A stretch of 64,000 bases of DNA from Pseudobutyrivibrio xylanivorans (GCF_008935055.1 NZ_CP043028.1:323501-387500); one strand, 5' to 3'; positions 1 through 9,815 are shown, numbered from the stretch's first letter. Notes: generated by a model from the sequence alone, not told the origin. Numbers and translations are program-made.

Positions 1-1585
1 TAGGACGAGCTTCACGAGTCAAATCGTATCTGGAAAGCATTGGAATCTTAGCCAAATCCTCCTTTGGACTTGGAGTTTCCTGATACTCCTTAAGATAAGC
101 TGTATGCTCCACTATTTCTTTAATCTGTTCAGGAGTCATAGAAGCCTTAAGCTTCGCAAGTCGCTCCTTAAGCTCTAACTCATCAGCAGTTGTCATTCCC
201 TGCTTTGGTCTTAAAGTGACTATCGACTTATGATTGTTTAACAAGAGATAATCATTGGCAATACGGTCAAAAATTCCATCATTAACTCTTGATTTAATTT
301 TATCAAGTACCTCAACAGAGTGTAAATGAAGGAATGGTTGATTCCTATCATATAGCCAACTATCAAGCAACTGGAGTCCAATGATAAGTCCCTTTGGTGC
401 ACTACCAAAATCAAGTTCACGAGCCCTAAACTGCTCACCATTTATTGAAGCATAAAGGGTCTTATGATCAACACCTTTCTCGATTACATCTCGAAGTGTA
501 TCCTCTATTATCTTAACAAAACGTTCTTTATCCTCTTCATTTGCGCCACGGGCAACAATGCTGAAATACATCTGACGCTGTGACGACTCGAAGGAACACT
601 CAACATCCTCTGCTATGTCCGCATCAATGAGAGCCTGATAAAGTGGCGCTCCCGGAGCAGAAACTAAAGCGTAATTTAATATATCAAATGCACGGTACAT
701 ATTAGGATCAAGCACGTCTCCTATGCACACATTATACGAAAGGAAGGTATTGTCCGCTGTATCCTGATCCGCTGCAATTGGATAATCCATTGTAATCTCT
801 ACCGGCTTATCAAAAGGCTTCTGCATCTGAATTTCAGAATCAACCTCAAGATAATCATAATAGCGAAGATATTTTTTATCGAAATACTCAAGCAACTCAT
901 CAATATCAGCATTACCATAAACATAAATATAGGAATTGCTTGGATGGTAGTACTTACTATGAAAATCAAGGAAATCCTCGTAGGTAAGATTTGGAATCTC
1001 CTTTGGGTCGCCACCAGACTCTGTAGAATAAGCAGTATCAGGGAAAAGAGAATTCAAAATCTGACGATTAAGCACATCATCTGGTGATGAATATGCACCC
1101 TTCATCTCGTTGTAAACAACACCATTGATAGTCAGGTCGCTTTCCTCATTCTCCATCTCATAGTGCCACCCCTCCTGCTCAAATATCTCGCGATACTTGT
1201 AGATGTTTGGATGGAAAACTGCATCCATATAAACATCTATAAGGTTCATATAGTCTGCATCATTTGTGCTGGCAATAGGATAAACTGTCTTGTCAGGATA
1301 TGTGATTGCATTAAGAAATGTATTCAAACTACCCTTTACAAGTTCAACAAATGGGTCCTTTACCGGATATTTGTCTGATCCACACAACACTGTGTGCTCA
1401 ACAATGTGAGCTACACCTGTGGAATCCTTCGGTGGAGTTCTAAAGCCTATATAAAATACTTTGTTATCATCATCGTTTGAGATAAAACAGACTCTTGCCT
1501 TTGTCTTTTTATGCTCGAAAATAAAGCCAAGAGAATCCAGTCCCTCAAGTTTTTCTTCTTTTAGAAGTTCGTAATTCTTGTTCAT
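1..1585 (-). CDS. M16C-family zinc metallopeptidase (presequence-protease-like), C-terminus outside window
   Basis: The reading frame is open from an ATG at 1585 to the window edge, giving the first ~528 residues of a protein whose family is usually ~970 aa. The inverted zinc motif HIVEH (His60, Glu63, His64) lies in a segment reading STGVAHIVEHTVLCGS, typical of M16C/PreP/Cym1 peptidases. A NEMKGAY segment near residue 155 fits the region of the third zinc ligand. The family degrades peptides inside a closed chamber; the substrate here is unknown. The start codon overlaps the mscS stop by one base (TAATG), so the two genes are probably co-translated. The C-terminal half cannot be judged. Confidence 0.9.
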   Translation of the reverse strand, partial: MNKNYELLKEEKLEGLDSLGFIFEHKKTKARVCFISNDDDNKVFYIGFRTPPKDSTGVAHIVEHTVLCGSDKYPVKDPFVELVKGSLNTFLNAITYPDKTVYPIASTNDADYMNLIDVYMDAVFHPNIYKYREIFEQEGWHYEMENEESDLTINGVVYNEMKGAYSSPDDVLNRQILNSLFPDTAYSTESGGDPKEIPNLTYEDFLDFHSKYYHPSNSYIYVYGNADIDELLEYFDKKYLRYYDYLEVDSEIQMQKPFDKPVEITMDYPIAADQDTADNTFLSYNVCIGDVLDPNMYRAFDILNYALVSAPGAPLYQALIDADIAEDVECSFESSQRQMYFSIVARGANEEDKERFVKIIEDTLRDVIEKGVDHKTLYASINGEQFRARELDFGSAPKGLIIGLQLLDSWLYDRNQPFLHLHSVEVLDKIKSRVNDGIFDRIANDYLLLNNHKSIVTLRPKQGMTTADELELKERLAKLKASMTPEQIKEIVEHTAYLKEYQETPSPKEDLAKIPMLSRYDLTREARP

Positions 1586-2457
1586 TATTTTATGTGGACA
1601 TCCAATTGATTAAAGCAGATTTCCACACCCTCCTCATCAAATCTTTCTTTTATCTGTTCAAGCACATCCCACTTGGTCTGCCAGAAATACTCAGTTTCTA
1701 CCCAAAAACGAAGACCAACATTTACCGAACTGTCAGCAAGCTCTGCCACAAAAACCTTGATAGGCTCATCAGTGATTAGATGATCTTGCTTCTCTGCTAT
1801 CTCAAGCATGATTTTTTTAGCTTTTTTAATATCTGCATCGTAACTGATGCCAACTGTCTCGTTGAACATTCGACGGGTCATTGCCGTATTATTGGTAAGT
1901 GTGGTAGCTGAAAGTGTACCGTTTGGAATCTGCACTGTGCGACCATCTATCATCTTCAAAGTAGTGTAGATAATGTTGATACGCTCAACTGTACCCTCCT
2001 GACCTGTGGCATGCTCAATAATATAATCGCCAACTCTGAAAGGATGCGTAAGAAGAATAAGAATTCCTCCTGCAAAGTTTGAAAGAGCCCCCTGCAATGC
2101 AAGACCAATTGTCACACCAAGACCTGCAACTGCAGCTGAGATTGATGTGGTGGTAACACCAAACAAACCAAGAATAATAGTAATCAGTATGATATAGAAA
2201 AGCCATTTGAGTACCGACTCAAGGAACGTTTCTACTCCTGGGTCCACATCCTTTAAGCTCATGGCCCTGTGGAAGACCTTAATAATTCCTTTGATAATCT
2301 GACTTCCTATGATAAAAACAACAATCGAAAGAACTACACTCCATCCAAAACTCCAAAACTTTGGAATCATCCCCTCTAATTGCTGCTGGAAAACGCCTTT
2401 TTGAATGTCTTCGACCAGTTCTTCTGCTGTAACTGTCTCTAGTTCTGCTGCTAACAC
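1585..2457 (-). CDS. MscS-family small-conductance mechanosensitive channel
   Basis: 290 aa. An N-terminal helix of about 30 residues precedes membrane segments near residues 38-58 and 84-104. A glycine/alanine-rich pore helix follows (around AVAGLGVTIGLALQGALSNFAGG), then the beta domain with HPFRVGDYI, the MscS family signature. It should release osmolytes on hypo-osmotic shock at the cytoplasmic membrane. The start is GTG (MLAAELET) with AGGGAGGA seven bases upstream. A TATAAT-like -10 lies at 2490-2495. It is the promoter-proximal gene of a pair with the M16 peptidase. Confidence 0.93.
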   Translation of the reverse strand: MLAAELETVTAEELVEDIQKGVFQQQLEGMIPKFWSFGWSVVLSIVVFIIGSQIIKGIIKVFHRAMSLKDVDPGVETFLESVLKWLFYIILITIILGLFGVTTTSISAAVAGLGVTIGLALQGALSNFAGGILILLTHPFRVGDYIIEHATGQEGTVERINIIYTTLKMIDGRTVQIPNGTLSATTLTNNTAMTRRMFNETVGISYDADIKKAKKIMLEIAEKQDHLITDEPIKVFVAELADSSVNVGLRFWVETEYFWQTKWDVLEQIKERFDEEGVEICFNQLDVHIK

Positions 2458-2510
2458 ACGAAATCCTCCCTTTCGTTACAATCCGTAATATTATAACACA
2501 AAGTTACGTA

Positions 2511-2643
2511 TAAAAAAATAAGCGGACACACAACCTACGCAAGCGCAAGCAGGAAGGTCCCATACCGGACAAGGGAGGGGCCTACACCGGGCGGGTATGG
2601 GAGGTGGCCTGCGGGAGCATTGAAAATTGCGATGTCCGCTTAT
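2511..2643 (-). terminator. Long branched hairpin ending in a T-run after the serine operon
   Basis: Read on the minus strand, an 11-bp outer stem (ATAAGCGGACA with TGTCCGCTTAT) encloses about 104 nt. The enclosed part refolds through GCAGG/CCTGC and TCCCATACC/GGGTATGGGA. The 3' arm runs straight into seven T residues (2511-2518). It therefore ends the DUF1015 transcript like an intrinsic terminator but is far larger than needed. Confidence 0.7.
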
Positions 2644-2646
2644 ATA

Positions 2647-3882
2647 TTAAATTTTATGTATAAACAGTCCACTACGTAACTTTGGTTCAAACCAGGTGGA
2701 CTTCGGTGGCATCAAAAGTCCTGCGTCAGCCACATCAAAAAGCTCTCCTATACTTGTAGGATACATAGCAAAAGCTACTGCGCAATCCTCGTTGCAGCGG
2801 CGTTCCAACTCTTCCAGACCACGAATGCCGCCTACGAAGTCGATGCGTTTGTCAGTCTTCGGATCTTGAATACCTAGCAATGGCTCAAGAATCAAATTCT
2901 GAAGCAGAGATACATCGAGACCATCCACTGGATCATCCACATCAACCTCTGGCCTCACCTGGCATAAATACCAGGTACCTTCCAAAAGCATGCTCCACTG
3001 GCCCTTTGCCTCTGGTCTGATTGGAGCCTCTGAGGTTTCAACTATCTCAACTACCGAATCAAGCTCCTCCAAGAGTTCCTCTGGTGCCAAGCCATTCAAA
3101 TCCTTTACCACGCGGTTGTAATCGTAAATCTTCAGTTCCTCATCTGGAAAGAGCACTGAAAGGAAGTAATTAAATTCCTCATTTCCTGTAAATCCAGGAT
3201 TTTCCTCTCTTTGCTTCAGCCCAACCTTTACAGCGCTGGCTGCGCGGTGATGTCCATCTGCAATATAGATGCTGTCCATTTTGCTAAAGGCATCTGTAAT
3301 CAGCATCTTGCTCATCATATCATCTATAATCCAGCATCGATGACTGATTCCATCTTCAGCAGTAAAATCATAAATTGGACGGCGTGATTTAGTCTTTTCT
3401 ACCACACCTGAGATAGTTGCATCCGCACGATATGCCAGGAATATCGGTCCAGTTTGAGCACTACAGGTGTCCACATGACGAATTCTATCCTGTTCCTTCT
3501 CTTCTCTGGTATTCTCATGCTTTTTTATTACTGAATTCAGATAATCATCTATTGAAGCACAAGCTACAATTCCAGTCTGCGAACGACCATCCATAGTGAG
3601 CTCGTATAGATAATAAAAATCAGATTCATCCTGAACAAATCTACCCTCACTTATCCACTGCTCAAGCATCTGTGCTGCTTTGTTATAAACCGCCGTAGAA
3701 TACATATCTGCATCCTCGGCAAACTGTGTCTCTGGTCTGTCTATTGCGAGAAAGGAGTTAGGCTGTTCCTTCACCTTCTCATATGCTTCTTTTCTGCTGT
3801 AAACATCATAAGGAAGGGCTGCTATAATAGCAGCCTCTTCCTTAGATGGACGTATTGCCTTAAAAGGTTTTACAATCGCCAT
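2647..3882 (-). CDS. DUF1015 family protein, last gene of the serine operon
   Basis: 411 aa, starting MAIVKPFKAIRPSKEEA with ALPYDVYSRKEA, the typical N-terminus of DUF1015 proteins. A central IADGHHRAASA motif is also characteristic. Biochemical function is not established. The ATG overlaps the serA stop (TAATG), so it is tightly coupled to serA and serC. That linkage recurs in Clostridia and suggests a role in serine or phosphoserine metabolism, which is inference. There is no signal peptide or membrane segment. Confidence 0.85.
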   Translation of the reverse strand: MAIVKPFKAIRPSKEEAAIIAALPYDVYSRKEAYEKVKEQPNSFLAIDRPETQFAEDADMYSTAVYNKAAQMLEQWISEGRFVQDESDFYYLYELTMDGRSQTGIVACASIDDYLNSVIKKHENTREEKEQDRIRHVDTCSAQTGPIFLAYRADATISGVVEKTKSRRPIYDFTAEDGISHRCWIIDDMMSKMLITDAFSKMDSIYIADGHHRAASAVKVGLKQREENPGFTGNEEFNYFLSVLFPDEELKIYDYNRVVKDLNGLAPEELLEELDSVVEIVETSEAPIRPEAKGQWSMLLEGTWYLCQVRPEVDVDDPVDGLDVSLLQNLILEPLLGIQDPKTDKRIDFVGGIRGLEELERRCNEDCAVAFAMYPTSIGELFDVADAGLLMPPKSTWFEPKLRSGLFIHKI

Positions 3883-5045
3883 TATTTTACCACCCTTACC
3901 TTTATTACACCGTCAACCTTCTTGATTTCATCAACAATTGCATCTGTCAGCTTGCTACCAAGATCAAGAAGTGTGTAGGCATAATCACCACGGCTCTTAT
4001 TTGTCATATCCTCAACGTTGACATTGTCATTACTGAGAATTGTGGTGAAGCTAGCGATAAGACCAGCTTTATTTTTATGAAGGATTGCAACACGAGACTC
4101 TGCAGAACAGATTCCCATATCACAATCAGGATAATTTACAGAATGGGTGATATTACCATTTTCCATATAATCCATAACCTCTTTAACTGCCATAACTGCG
4201 CAGTTATCCTCAGCCTCCTCAGTAGAAGCGCCAAGGTGAGGTGTACAGATAACACCCTTTTTGCCCGCTGTAGTTGGATTAGCAAAATCTGTCACATAGT
4301 GACGAACCTTGCCAGCCTCGATACCATCGATAACAGCCTGCTCATCAACAAGAAGATCGCGGGCAAAATTAAGAATAACAACGCCCTTCTTCATCATCTG
4401 AACAGCCTCTTTATTAATCATGCCCTTTGTTGCATCCAAAAGTGGAACATGAACAGTGATGAAATCACACTCTCTGTAAATGTCTTCAACATTTGTAACA
4501 TGCTTAACATTTCTAGAAAGGTTCCATGCAGCATTTACAGAAATGTATGGATCGTAACCGTAAACCTCCATACCGAGATGGTTTGCATCATTTGCAACCT
4601 TTACACCGATTGCACCAAGTCCAATAACACCAAGCTTCTTGCCAGCAATTTCTGTTCCGGCAAAAGCCTTCTTTGCCTTCTCTGCTGTCTTTCCGATATT
4701 CTCATCATCCTTGTTGTCAAGAACCCAGTTGATACCGCCAACGATATCACGACTTGCTAGAAGCATTCCAGCAAAAACAAGCTCCTTTACACCATTAGCA
4801 TTTGCACCTGGAGTGTTGAAAACAACGATTCCTTCCTCTGCGCATTTGTCAAGTGGAATATTGTTAACACCTGCGCCAGCACGAGCGATACAAGCAAGCT
4901 TTCCGCCAAGCTCCATGTCGTGCATTGCAGCTGAACGAACCAAGCAAGCATCAGCCTCGCCGATGTTTTCAACTTTCTTGTAATCTGTGGAGAAGTTTAC
5001 AAGACCCTTATCAGAAATAGGATTTAAGCAATTATATGTAAACAT
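3882..5045 (-). CDS. serA: D-3-phosphoglycerate dehydrogenase
   Basis: 387 aa. It oxidises 3-phosphoglycerate to 3-phosphohydroxypyruvate with NAD, the first committed step of serine synthesis. The NAD-binding fold shows KKLGVIGLGAIGVKVA near residues 136-151. The catalytic region includes NFARDLLVDE and a C-terminal CTPHLGAST with the catalytic His. A short ACT-like domain (from about residue 315, RVAILHKNKAGLIASFTT) is the usual site of serine feedback. It overlaps serC upstream and DUF1015 downstream by one base each. Confidence 0.96.
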   Translation of the reverse strand: MFTYNCLNPISDKGLVNFSTDYKKVENIGEADACLVRSAAMHDMELGGKLACIARAGAGVNNIPLDKCAEEGIVVFNTPGANANGVKELVFAGMLLASRDIVGGINWVLDNKDDENIGKTAEKAKKAFAGTEIAGKKLGVIGLGAIGVKVANDANHLGMEVYGYDPYISVNAAWNLSRNVKHVTNVEDIYRECDFITVHVPLLDATKGMINKEAVQMMKKGVVILNFARDLLVDEQAVIDGIEAGKVRHYVTDFANPTTAGKKGVICTPHLGASTEEAEDNCAVMAVKEVMDYMENGNITHSVNYPDCDMGICSAESRVAILHKNKAGLIASFTTILSNDNVNVEDMTNKSRGDYAYTLLDLGSKLTDAIVDEIKKVDGVIKVRVVK

Positions 5046-6127
5046 TAAGCATTCTCCTCCTCAAATTTTTTCATAAACTCAACAAGCTTCTCAACGCCCT
5101 CAATAGGCATTGCGTTGTAGATTGAAGCTCTCATACCACCAACAGTTCTGTGACCCTTGAGGTTTACAAATCCTGCTGCAGTAGCTTCCTTTACAAACTT
5201 AGCATCAAGCTCCTCGTTACCTGTAACAAATGGAACATTCATGAGTGAACGGTCCTCTTTTCTAACTGTGCCCTTGAAAAGCTTTGAAGAATCAAGGTAA
5301 TCATAGAGAATCTTTGCCTTCTTCTCGTTGAGTTCCTTCATTGCTTCAAGACCACCATTCTTAAGAAGCCACTTGAACACCTTTCCACAGATATAGATAT
5401 CATAGCATGGAGGTGTATTGTAAAGGCTGTCATTGTCTGCCTGAGTCTTATACTTAAGCATAGTTGGTGTTCCTGGAAGAACATCATCACGGATAAGATC
5501 CTCGCGGATAATTACGATAACCATACCTGCTGGTCCAACATTCTTCTGCACACCACCATAGATGATGCCATACTTTGTAACGTCAACTGGCTCAGAAAGG
5601 AAGCATGAACTAACGTCTGCCACCAAATCCTTGCCCTTTGTATTTGGAAGAGTTTTGAATTTTGTGCCGTAGATTGTGTTGTTCTCGCAGATGTAAACAT
5701 AGTCCATGTCATCTGTGATAGGAAGGTCCGAACAATCTGGAATGTAGCTGAAGGTCTCATCTGCAGAAGATGCAAGCTCAACTGCCTCACCGTACATCTT
5801 TGCTTCCTGATATGCCTTCTTTGCCCACTGACCAGTGATGATATAGCCAGCCTTCTTATTTTTCATAAGGTTCATAGGGATAGCTGCAAACTGCTGCGAT
5901 GCACCGCCCTGAAGGAAAAGTACCTTATAATTGTCAGGGATGTTCATAAGTGTTCTGATGTCGGCCTCAGCCTCCTTGATAATCTCATCAAACACCTTTG
6001 AACGATGGCTCATCTCCATAACAGACATGCCACAGCCCTTATAATCAAGCATCTCCGAAGCTGCTTCCTTAAGAACCTCCTCTGGTAAAACTGCTGGTCC
6101 TGCACTAAAATTGAAAACTCTACTCAT
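5045..6127 (-). CDS. serC: Phosphoserine aminotransferase
   Basis: 360 aa, full length for the family. PLP enzyme converting 3-phosphohydroxypyruvate and glutamate to phosphoserine and 2-oxoglutarate. It starts with VFNFSAGPAVLPEEVL, the SerC N-terminal signature. GGVQKNVGPAG carries the PLP-binding lysine. The C-terminal GHRTVGGMRASIYNAMP is also typical. Its AAGGAG ribosome-binding site lies in the last codons of ilvB, 14 bases before serC, so it is transcribed with the branched-chain genes. Confidence 0.97.
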   Translation of the reverse strand: MSRVFNFSAGPAVLPEEVLKEAASEMLDYKGCGMSVMEMSHRSKVFDEIIKEAEADIRTLMNIPDNYKVLFLQGGASQQFAAIPMNLMKNKKAGYIITGQWAKKAYQEAKMYGEAVELASSADETFSYIPDCSDLPITDDMDYVYICENNTIYGTKFKTLPNTKGKDLVADVSSCFLSEPVDVTKYGIIYGGVQKNVGPAGMVIVIIREDLIRDDVLPGTPTMLKYKTQADNDSLYNTPPCYDIYICGKVFKWLLKNGGLEAMKELNEKKAKILYDYLDSSKLFKGTVRKEDRSLMNVPFVTGNEELDAKFVKEATAAGFVNLKGHRTVGGMRASIYNAMPIEGVEKLVEFMKKFEEENA

Positions 6128-6141
6128 TACACTAAATCTCC

Positions 6142-7812
6142 TTAATCTTCTTTGAAAAATTCATTAATAGGTGCTCCTGGTGCAACCATTGGCCATACCT
6201 TGTCATCCGAATCGATGATACAGTCAATGAGCACAGGCTTCTCGGATCGAAGAGCCTCCGAGAGCGCATCCTTGAATTCTTCTTGAGTGGTAACTCTAAT
6301 GCCAGTAGCGCCCATTGCCTCCGCCAACTTGACATAATCAACACCATCGTCAAGAACTGTAGCTGAATAGCGCTTTTCGTAGAAAATTGTCTGCCACTGT
6401 CTTACCATTCCAAGAACATGGTTATTAACTACTATTTCAATGATTGGCAACTTCTCACGAGCCGCTGTTGCCATTTCATTCATATTCATTCTGAAGCAGC
6501 CATCTCCGGCAAAATTGATGACTGTCTTGTCAGGATTTCCTGTCTTTGCACCGATTGCTGCGCCAAGACCGTATCCCATGGTGCCAAGTCCACCTGATGT
6601 AAGAAGCTGATGTGGCTTTTTGAATCTATAGAACTGAGCTGCCCACATCTGATGCTGACCAACCTCTGTAGTGATAATAGCGTCACCCTTTGTCTGGCGA
6701 TATGCTTCTGCAACAATAAATGGTCCAGACAAGCCCTCTTTTGGAACATTCAGCGGATACTGCTCTGAAAGCTTCTTTGCATTCTTTATCCAAGCCTCAT
6801 GACTCTGCTGGTCTAAAAGCTTGTTGATTCTAGAAAGAGTCTCTTTCACATCACCGATGATAAAATGGTCGGTCATAATATTTTTATTAATCTCAGCCGG
6901 ATCAACATCAAACTGAAGAATCTTTGCCTTGCTTGCAAACTTCTCAGGATTTCCGAGAACTCTATCCGAAAATCTTGTACCGATTGCAATGAGCAGGTCA
7001 CAATCTGAAACGCTAAGGTTTGAAGCCTTTGTGCCATGCATACCAAGCATTCCAAGATATCTTTCATCAGTTCCGTTGAAAGCACCTTTTCCCATAAGTG
7101 TGTCGCAAACTGGAGCATCAACCAAATCAACGAACTTCTTAAGTTCCTTTGATGCGCCTGCCAGAACCGCACCACCACCTACAAAGATAACTGGCTTTTT
7201 TGCCTTCTTGATAAGCTCTACTGCCTCTTTTAAAGCAGTCTCAGTGATGTCTTTCTTCACGCGACCAGCTGGAATAGGCTTCATTGGCATATATTCATAT
7301 TTATTGTTTGGAGCAGTGATATCCTTTGGAACATCAATAAGCACTGGGCCTGGACGACCGCTCTTTGCAATAAGAAATGCCCTGCGAATTGTCTCAGCCA
7401 AATCTCTAATGTCCTTCACAATAAAGTTGTGCTTTGTGATTGGCATAGTAATACCGGCGATATCAATCTCCTGGAAGGAATCCTTTCCCAAAAGAGGAAG
7501 GGTAACATTGCAGGTGATTGCCACCATAGGAACTGAATCCATATGCGCAGTTGCAATACCTGTCACAAGATTAGTAGCTCCAGGGCCACTTGTTGCGAAG
7601 CAAACGCCAACCTTACCTGTAGAACGAGCATAGCCATCTGCAGCATGGGCTGCACCCTGCTCGTGGCTGGTAAGCACATGATGAATCTCATCCTTATGCT
7701 TGTAAAGCTCGTCATATAAATTCAGAATTGCACCACCTGGATAACCAAATACAGTGTCAACTCCCTGCTCTTTCAAACATTCTATAATTATTTCTGAACC
7801 ACTAAGTAACAT
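6142..7812 (-). CDS. ilvB: Acetolactate synthase, large (catalytic) subunit
   Basis: 556 aa. ThDP enzyme condensing pyruvate to 2-acetolactate (or with 2-oxobutyrate) for valine, leucine and isoleucine. Visible are the catalytic Glu region (TSHEQGAAHAADGYARSTGK), the FAD/ThDP domains and the ThDP-binding segment INFAGDGCFRMNMNEMATA. No ilvN-type regulatory subunit is adjacent, so it is either elsewhere or the enzyme acts alone. The ATG at 7812 is followed upstream by a 209-bp gap filled by two palindromic elements. It sits between ilvD and serC in one orientation. Confidence 0.96.
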   Translation of the reverse strand: MLLSGSEIIIECLKEQGVDTVFGYPGGAILNLYDELYKHKDEIHHVLTSHEQGAAHAADGYARSTGKVGVCFATSGPGATNLVTGIATAHMDSVPMVAITCNVTLPLLGKDSFQEIDIAGITMPITKHNFIVKDIRDLAETIRRAFLIAKSGRPGPVLIDVPKDITAPNNKYEYMPMKPIPAGRVKKDITETALKEAVELIKKAKKPVIFVGGGAVLAGASKELKKFVDLVDAPVCDTLMGKGAFNGTDERYLGMLGMHGTKASNLSVSDCDLLIAIGTRFSDRVLGNPEKFASKAKILQFDVDPAEINKNIMTDHFIIGDVKETLSRINKLLDQQSHEAWIKNAKKLSEQYPLNVPKEGLSGPFIVAEAYRQTKGDAIITTEVGQHQMWAAQFYRFKKPHQLLTSGGLGTMGYGLGAAIGAKTGNPDKTVINFAGDGCFRMNMNEMATAAREKLPIIEIVVNNHVLGMVRQWQTIFYEKRYSATVLDDGVDYVKLAEAMGATGIRVTTQEEFKDALSEALRSEKPVLIDCIIDSDDKVWPMVAPGAPINEFFKED

Positions 7813-7834
7813 ATCTTTACCTTTCTCTTATCCT

Positions 7835-7924
7835 AGTCCGTCCGTTACGTCGTCAAGCCTTAGTGTTTCTCCGCTCGACAGCACGTCTCGCTAAAGAAAC
7901 CTAAGAGCTTGACTACTACGGACT
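7835..7924 (+). repeat. Intergenic inverted-repeat element, copy 1a
   Basis: Extended hairpin with outer arms AGTCCG/CGGACT. The conserved core is GTTACG-N4-CAAGC on the left and GCTTG-N4-CTAC on the right. The inner stem CTTAG.TTTCT pairs with AAGAAA.CTAAG around a GC-rich loop. It lies in the ilvD-ilvB gap. Strand is assigned by the order GTTACG then CTAC. Confidence 0.85.
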
Positions 7925-7933
7925 CATTTATGA

Positions 7934-8018
7934 GCTGGTAGACATCAAGCTATTATATTACTCAAGTGAAGCATTTCACGCTGAACGGAGTAATATAATG
8001 CTTGTAGTCGTAACCAGC
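7934..8018 (-). repeat. Intergenic inverted-repeat element, copy 1b (opposite orientation)
   Basis: Same family as its neighbour at 7835-7924 but inverted. Outer arms are GCTGGT/ACCAGC, the GTTACG-N4-CAAGC and GCTTG-N4-CTAC core is intact, and the inner stem is long (ATTATATTACTC with GAGTAATATAAT). Copies 1a and 1b together fill almost the whole 209-bp gap between ilvD and ilvB. Confidence 0.85.
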
Positions 8019-8021
8019 GGA

Positions 8022-9692
8022 TTATAATTCTGGTGTACGAAGGATTGCACCACGATTTCCCGAAGTAACCTGAGCTGCGTAGCGACGTAAGTATCCTGAA
8101 GTAACCTTAGGCTCGCGAGGCTGCCACTTAGCACGGCGGCGCTCAAGCTCTGCGTCGTCGACGCGAAGTGTCATGGTGTAATTTGGAATATCGATTGCGA
8201 TGATGTCGCCCTCTTCAACAAGTGCTATAGGTCCTCCAACAGCTGCCTCAGGTGAAACGTGTCCGATGGAAGCGCCACGGCTTGCTCCTGAGAAACGACC
8301 ATCTGTAATAAGAGCAACTGATGAGCCAAGTCCCATGCCTGCAATAGCAGATGTAGGATTGAGCATCTCTCTCATACCAGGGCCACCCTTTGGTCCTTCG
8401 TAGCGGATAACAACTACATCACCCTCTACAATCTTTCCACCCTTGATAGCGGCAATTGCATCTTCCTCGCTGTCAAATACTCTTGCTGGACCTTCGTGAA
8501 CAAGCATTTCCGGAACAACTGCACTACGCTTTACAACTGAACCGTCTGGTGCAAGATTTCCCTTGAGGACTGCAAGTCCACCAGTCTTTGTATATGGATT
8601 GTCCACAGGTCTGATAACCTCTGGATTTCTATTTACTGCATTTTTAATATTCTCACCAACAGTCTTGCCTGTAACTGTCATACAGTCTGTGTTGAGAAGT
8701 CCGATGTCTGCGAGCTCCTTCATAACTGCCCATACACCGCCTGCCTCGTTAAGGTCTTCCATATAAGTAGGACCTGCTGGTGCAAGGTGGCAAAGGTTTG
8801 GAGTCTTCTCTGAAATAGGATTTGCAAACTCGATATCAAAATCAAAGCCAATCTCGTGTGCGATTGCTGGCAAGTGAAGCATTGAGTTTGTAGAGCAACC
8901 AAGTGCCATATCTACTGTAAGAGCATTGAGCACAGCTTCCTTTGTCATAATCTGACGAGCTGTGATGCCCTTGTTATACATATCCATAACAGCCATACCA
9001 GCGTGCTTTGCAAGTCTGATTCTTTCTGAGTAAACTGCTGGGATTGTGCCGTTACCTCTTAGGCCCATGCCAAGCGCCTCTGTAAGGCAATTCATAGAGT
9101 TAGCTGTGTACATTCCTGAACAGCTACCGCAGGTTGGGCAAACATTCTCTACGAAGTTCTCTACCTCTTCCTCTGACATATTGCCTGCTGCATGAGCACC
9201 AACTGCCTCAAACATAGAAGAAAGTGAGCGCTTCTGACCACCAACATGACCTGCAAGCATAGGACCTCCTGAAACAAATACTGTTGGAAGATCAAGTCTT
9301 GCAGCTGCCATAAGAAGTCCAGGAACGTTCTTATCACAGTTTGGCACCATAACAAGGGCATCAAACTGATGAGCAAGAGCCATACACTCTGTAGAATCTG
9401 CAATCAAATCTCTTGTGACAAGGGAATATTTCATTCCGACATGTCCCATTGCAATACCATCACAGACGGCAATCGCTGGGAAAACTACTGGAACACCGCC
9501 TGCCTCAGCAACGCCAAGCTTTACGGCATCCACGATTTTATCAATATTCATATGGCCTGGTACTATCTCGTTGTACGAAGATACGATACCTACCATAGGC
9601 TTTTTCATTTCTTCCTGAGTAAATCCTAATGCATTGAATAAGGATCTGGCTGGTGCCTGCTGCATACCAGCTCTGGCATTATCACTTCTCAT
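8022..9692 (-). CDS. ilvD: Dihydroxy-acid dehydratase
   Basis: 556 aa, standard length. Iron-sulfur enzyme dehydrating 2,3-dihydroxy-isovalerate and 2,3-dihydroxy-3-methylvalerate to 2-oxo acids. Cluster cysteines are visible in [13 protein letters not shown] and [18 protein letters not shown]. The C-terminal signature [19 protein letters not shown] is present. The start is preceded by AGGAGG. It lies in the leuB-ilvD-ilvB-serC-serA run, with repeat elements on both sides. Confidence 0.97.
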   Translation of the reverse strand: MRSDNARAGMQQAPARSLFNALGFTQEEMKKPMVGIVSSYNEIVPGHMNIDKIVDAVKLGVAEAGGVPVVFPAIAVCDGIAMGHVGMKYSLVTRDLIADSTECMALAHQFDALVMVPNCDKNVPGLLMAAARLDLPTVFVSGGPMLAGHVGGQKRSLSSMFEAVGAHAAGNMSEEEVENFVENVCPTCGSCSGMYTANSMNCLTEALGMGLRGNGTIPAVYSERIRLAKHAGMAVMDMYNKGITARQIMTKEAVLNALTVDMALGCSTNSMLHLPAIAHEIGFDFDIEFANPISEKTPNLCHLAPAGPTYMEDLNEAGGVWAVMKELADIGLLNTDCMTVTGKTVGENIKNAVNRNPEVIRPVDNPYTKTGGLAVLKGNLAPDGSVVKRSAVVPEMLVHEGPARVFDSEEDAIAAIKGGKIVEGDVVVIRYEGPKGGPGMREMLNPTSAIAGMGLGSSVALITDGRFSGASRGASIGHVSPEAAVGGPIALVEEGDIIAIDIPNYTMTLRVDDAELERRRAKWQPREPKVTSGYLRRYAAQVTSGNRGAILRTPEL

Positions 9693-9720
9693 TATTTGAC
9701 TCCTCCTAATCTATAATCCG

Positions 9721-9808
9721 CCTGTTACGGTCACAAGCCTTAGTATTTCTCCGCTCATCTAACACGATTCGCTTGAGAAATCTAAGAGCTTGTTTCCTAC
9801 TAGCTCAT
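9721..9808 (+). repeat. Intergenic inverted-repeat element, copy 2
   Basis: Same family: GTTACGGTCACAAGCCTTAG on the left and CTAAGAGCTTG followed by N4-CTAC on the right. The inner stem TTTCTCcgCTC pairs with GcTTGAGAAA. Outer-stem pairing is weaker than in other copies. It fills the gap between leuB and ilvD. Confidence 0.8.
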
Positions 9809-9815
9809 CTATTTA

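Noticed and set aside
4077..4760. 227-codon open frame antisense to serA
   Set aside because: It is the complement of a strongly conserved enzyme gene, has no ribosome-binding site and no family resemblance.
6929..7633. 234-codon plus-strand frame within ilvB
   Set aside because: Overlaps the catalytic acetolactate synthase gene on the opposite strand and lacks any translation signal.
7813..8021. CRISPR array
   Set aside because: The repeats are inverted, vary in sequence, and have no regular spacers; no cas genes are present.
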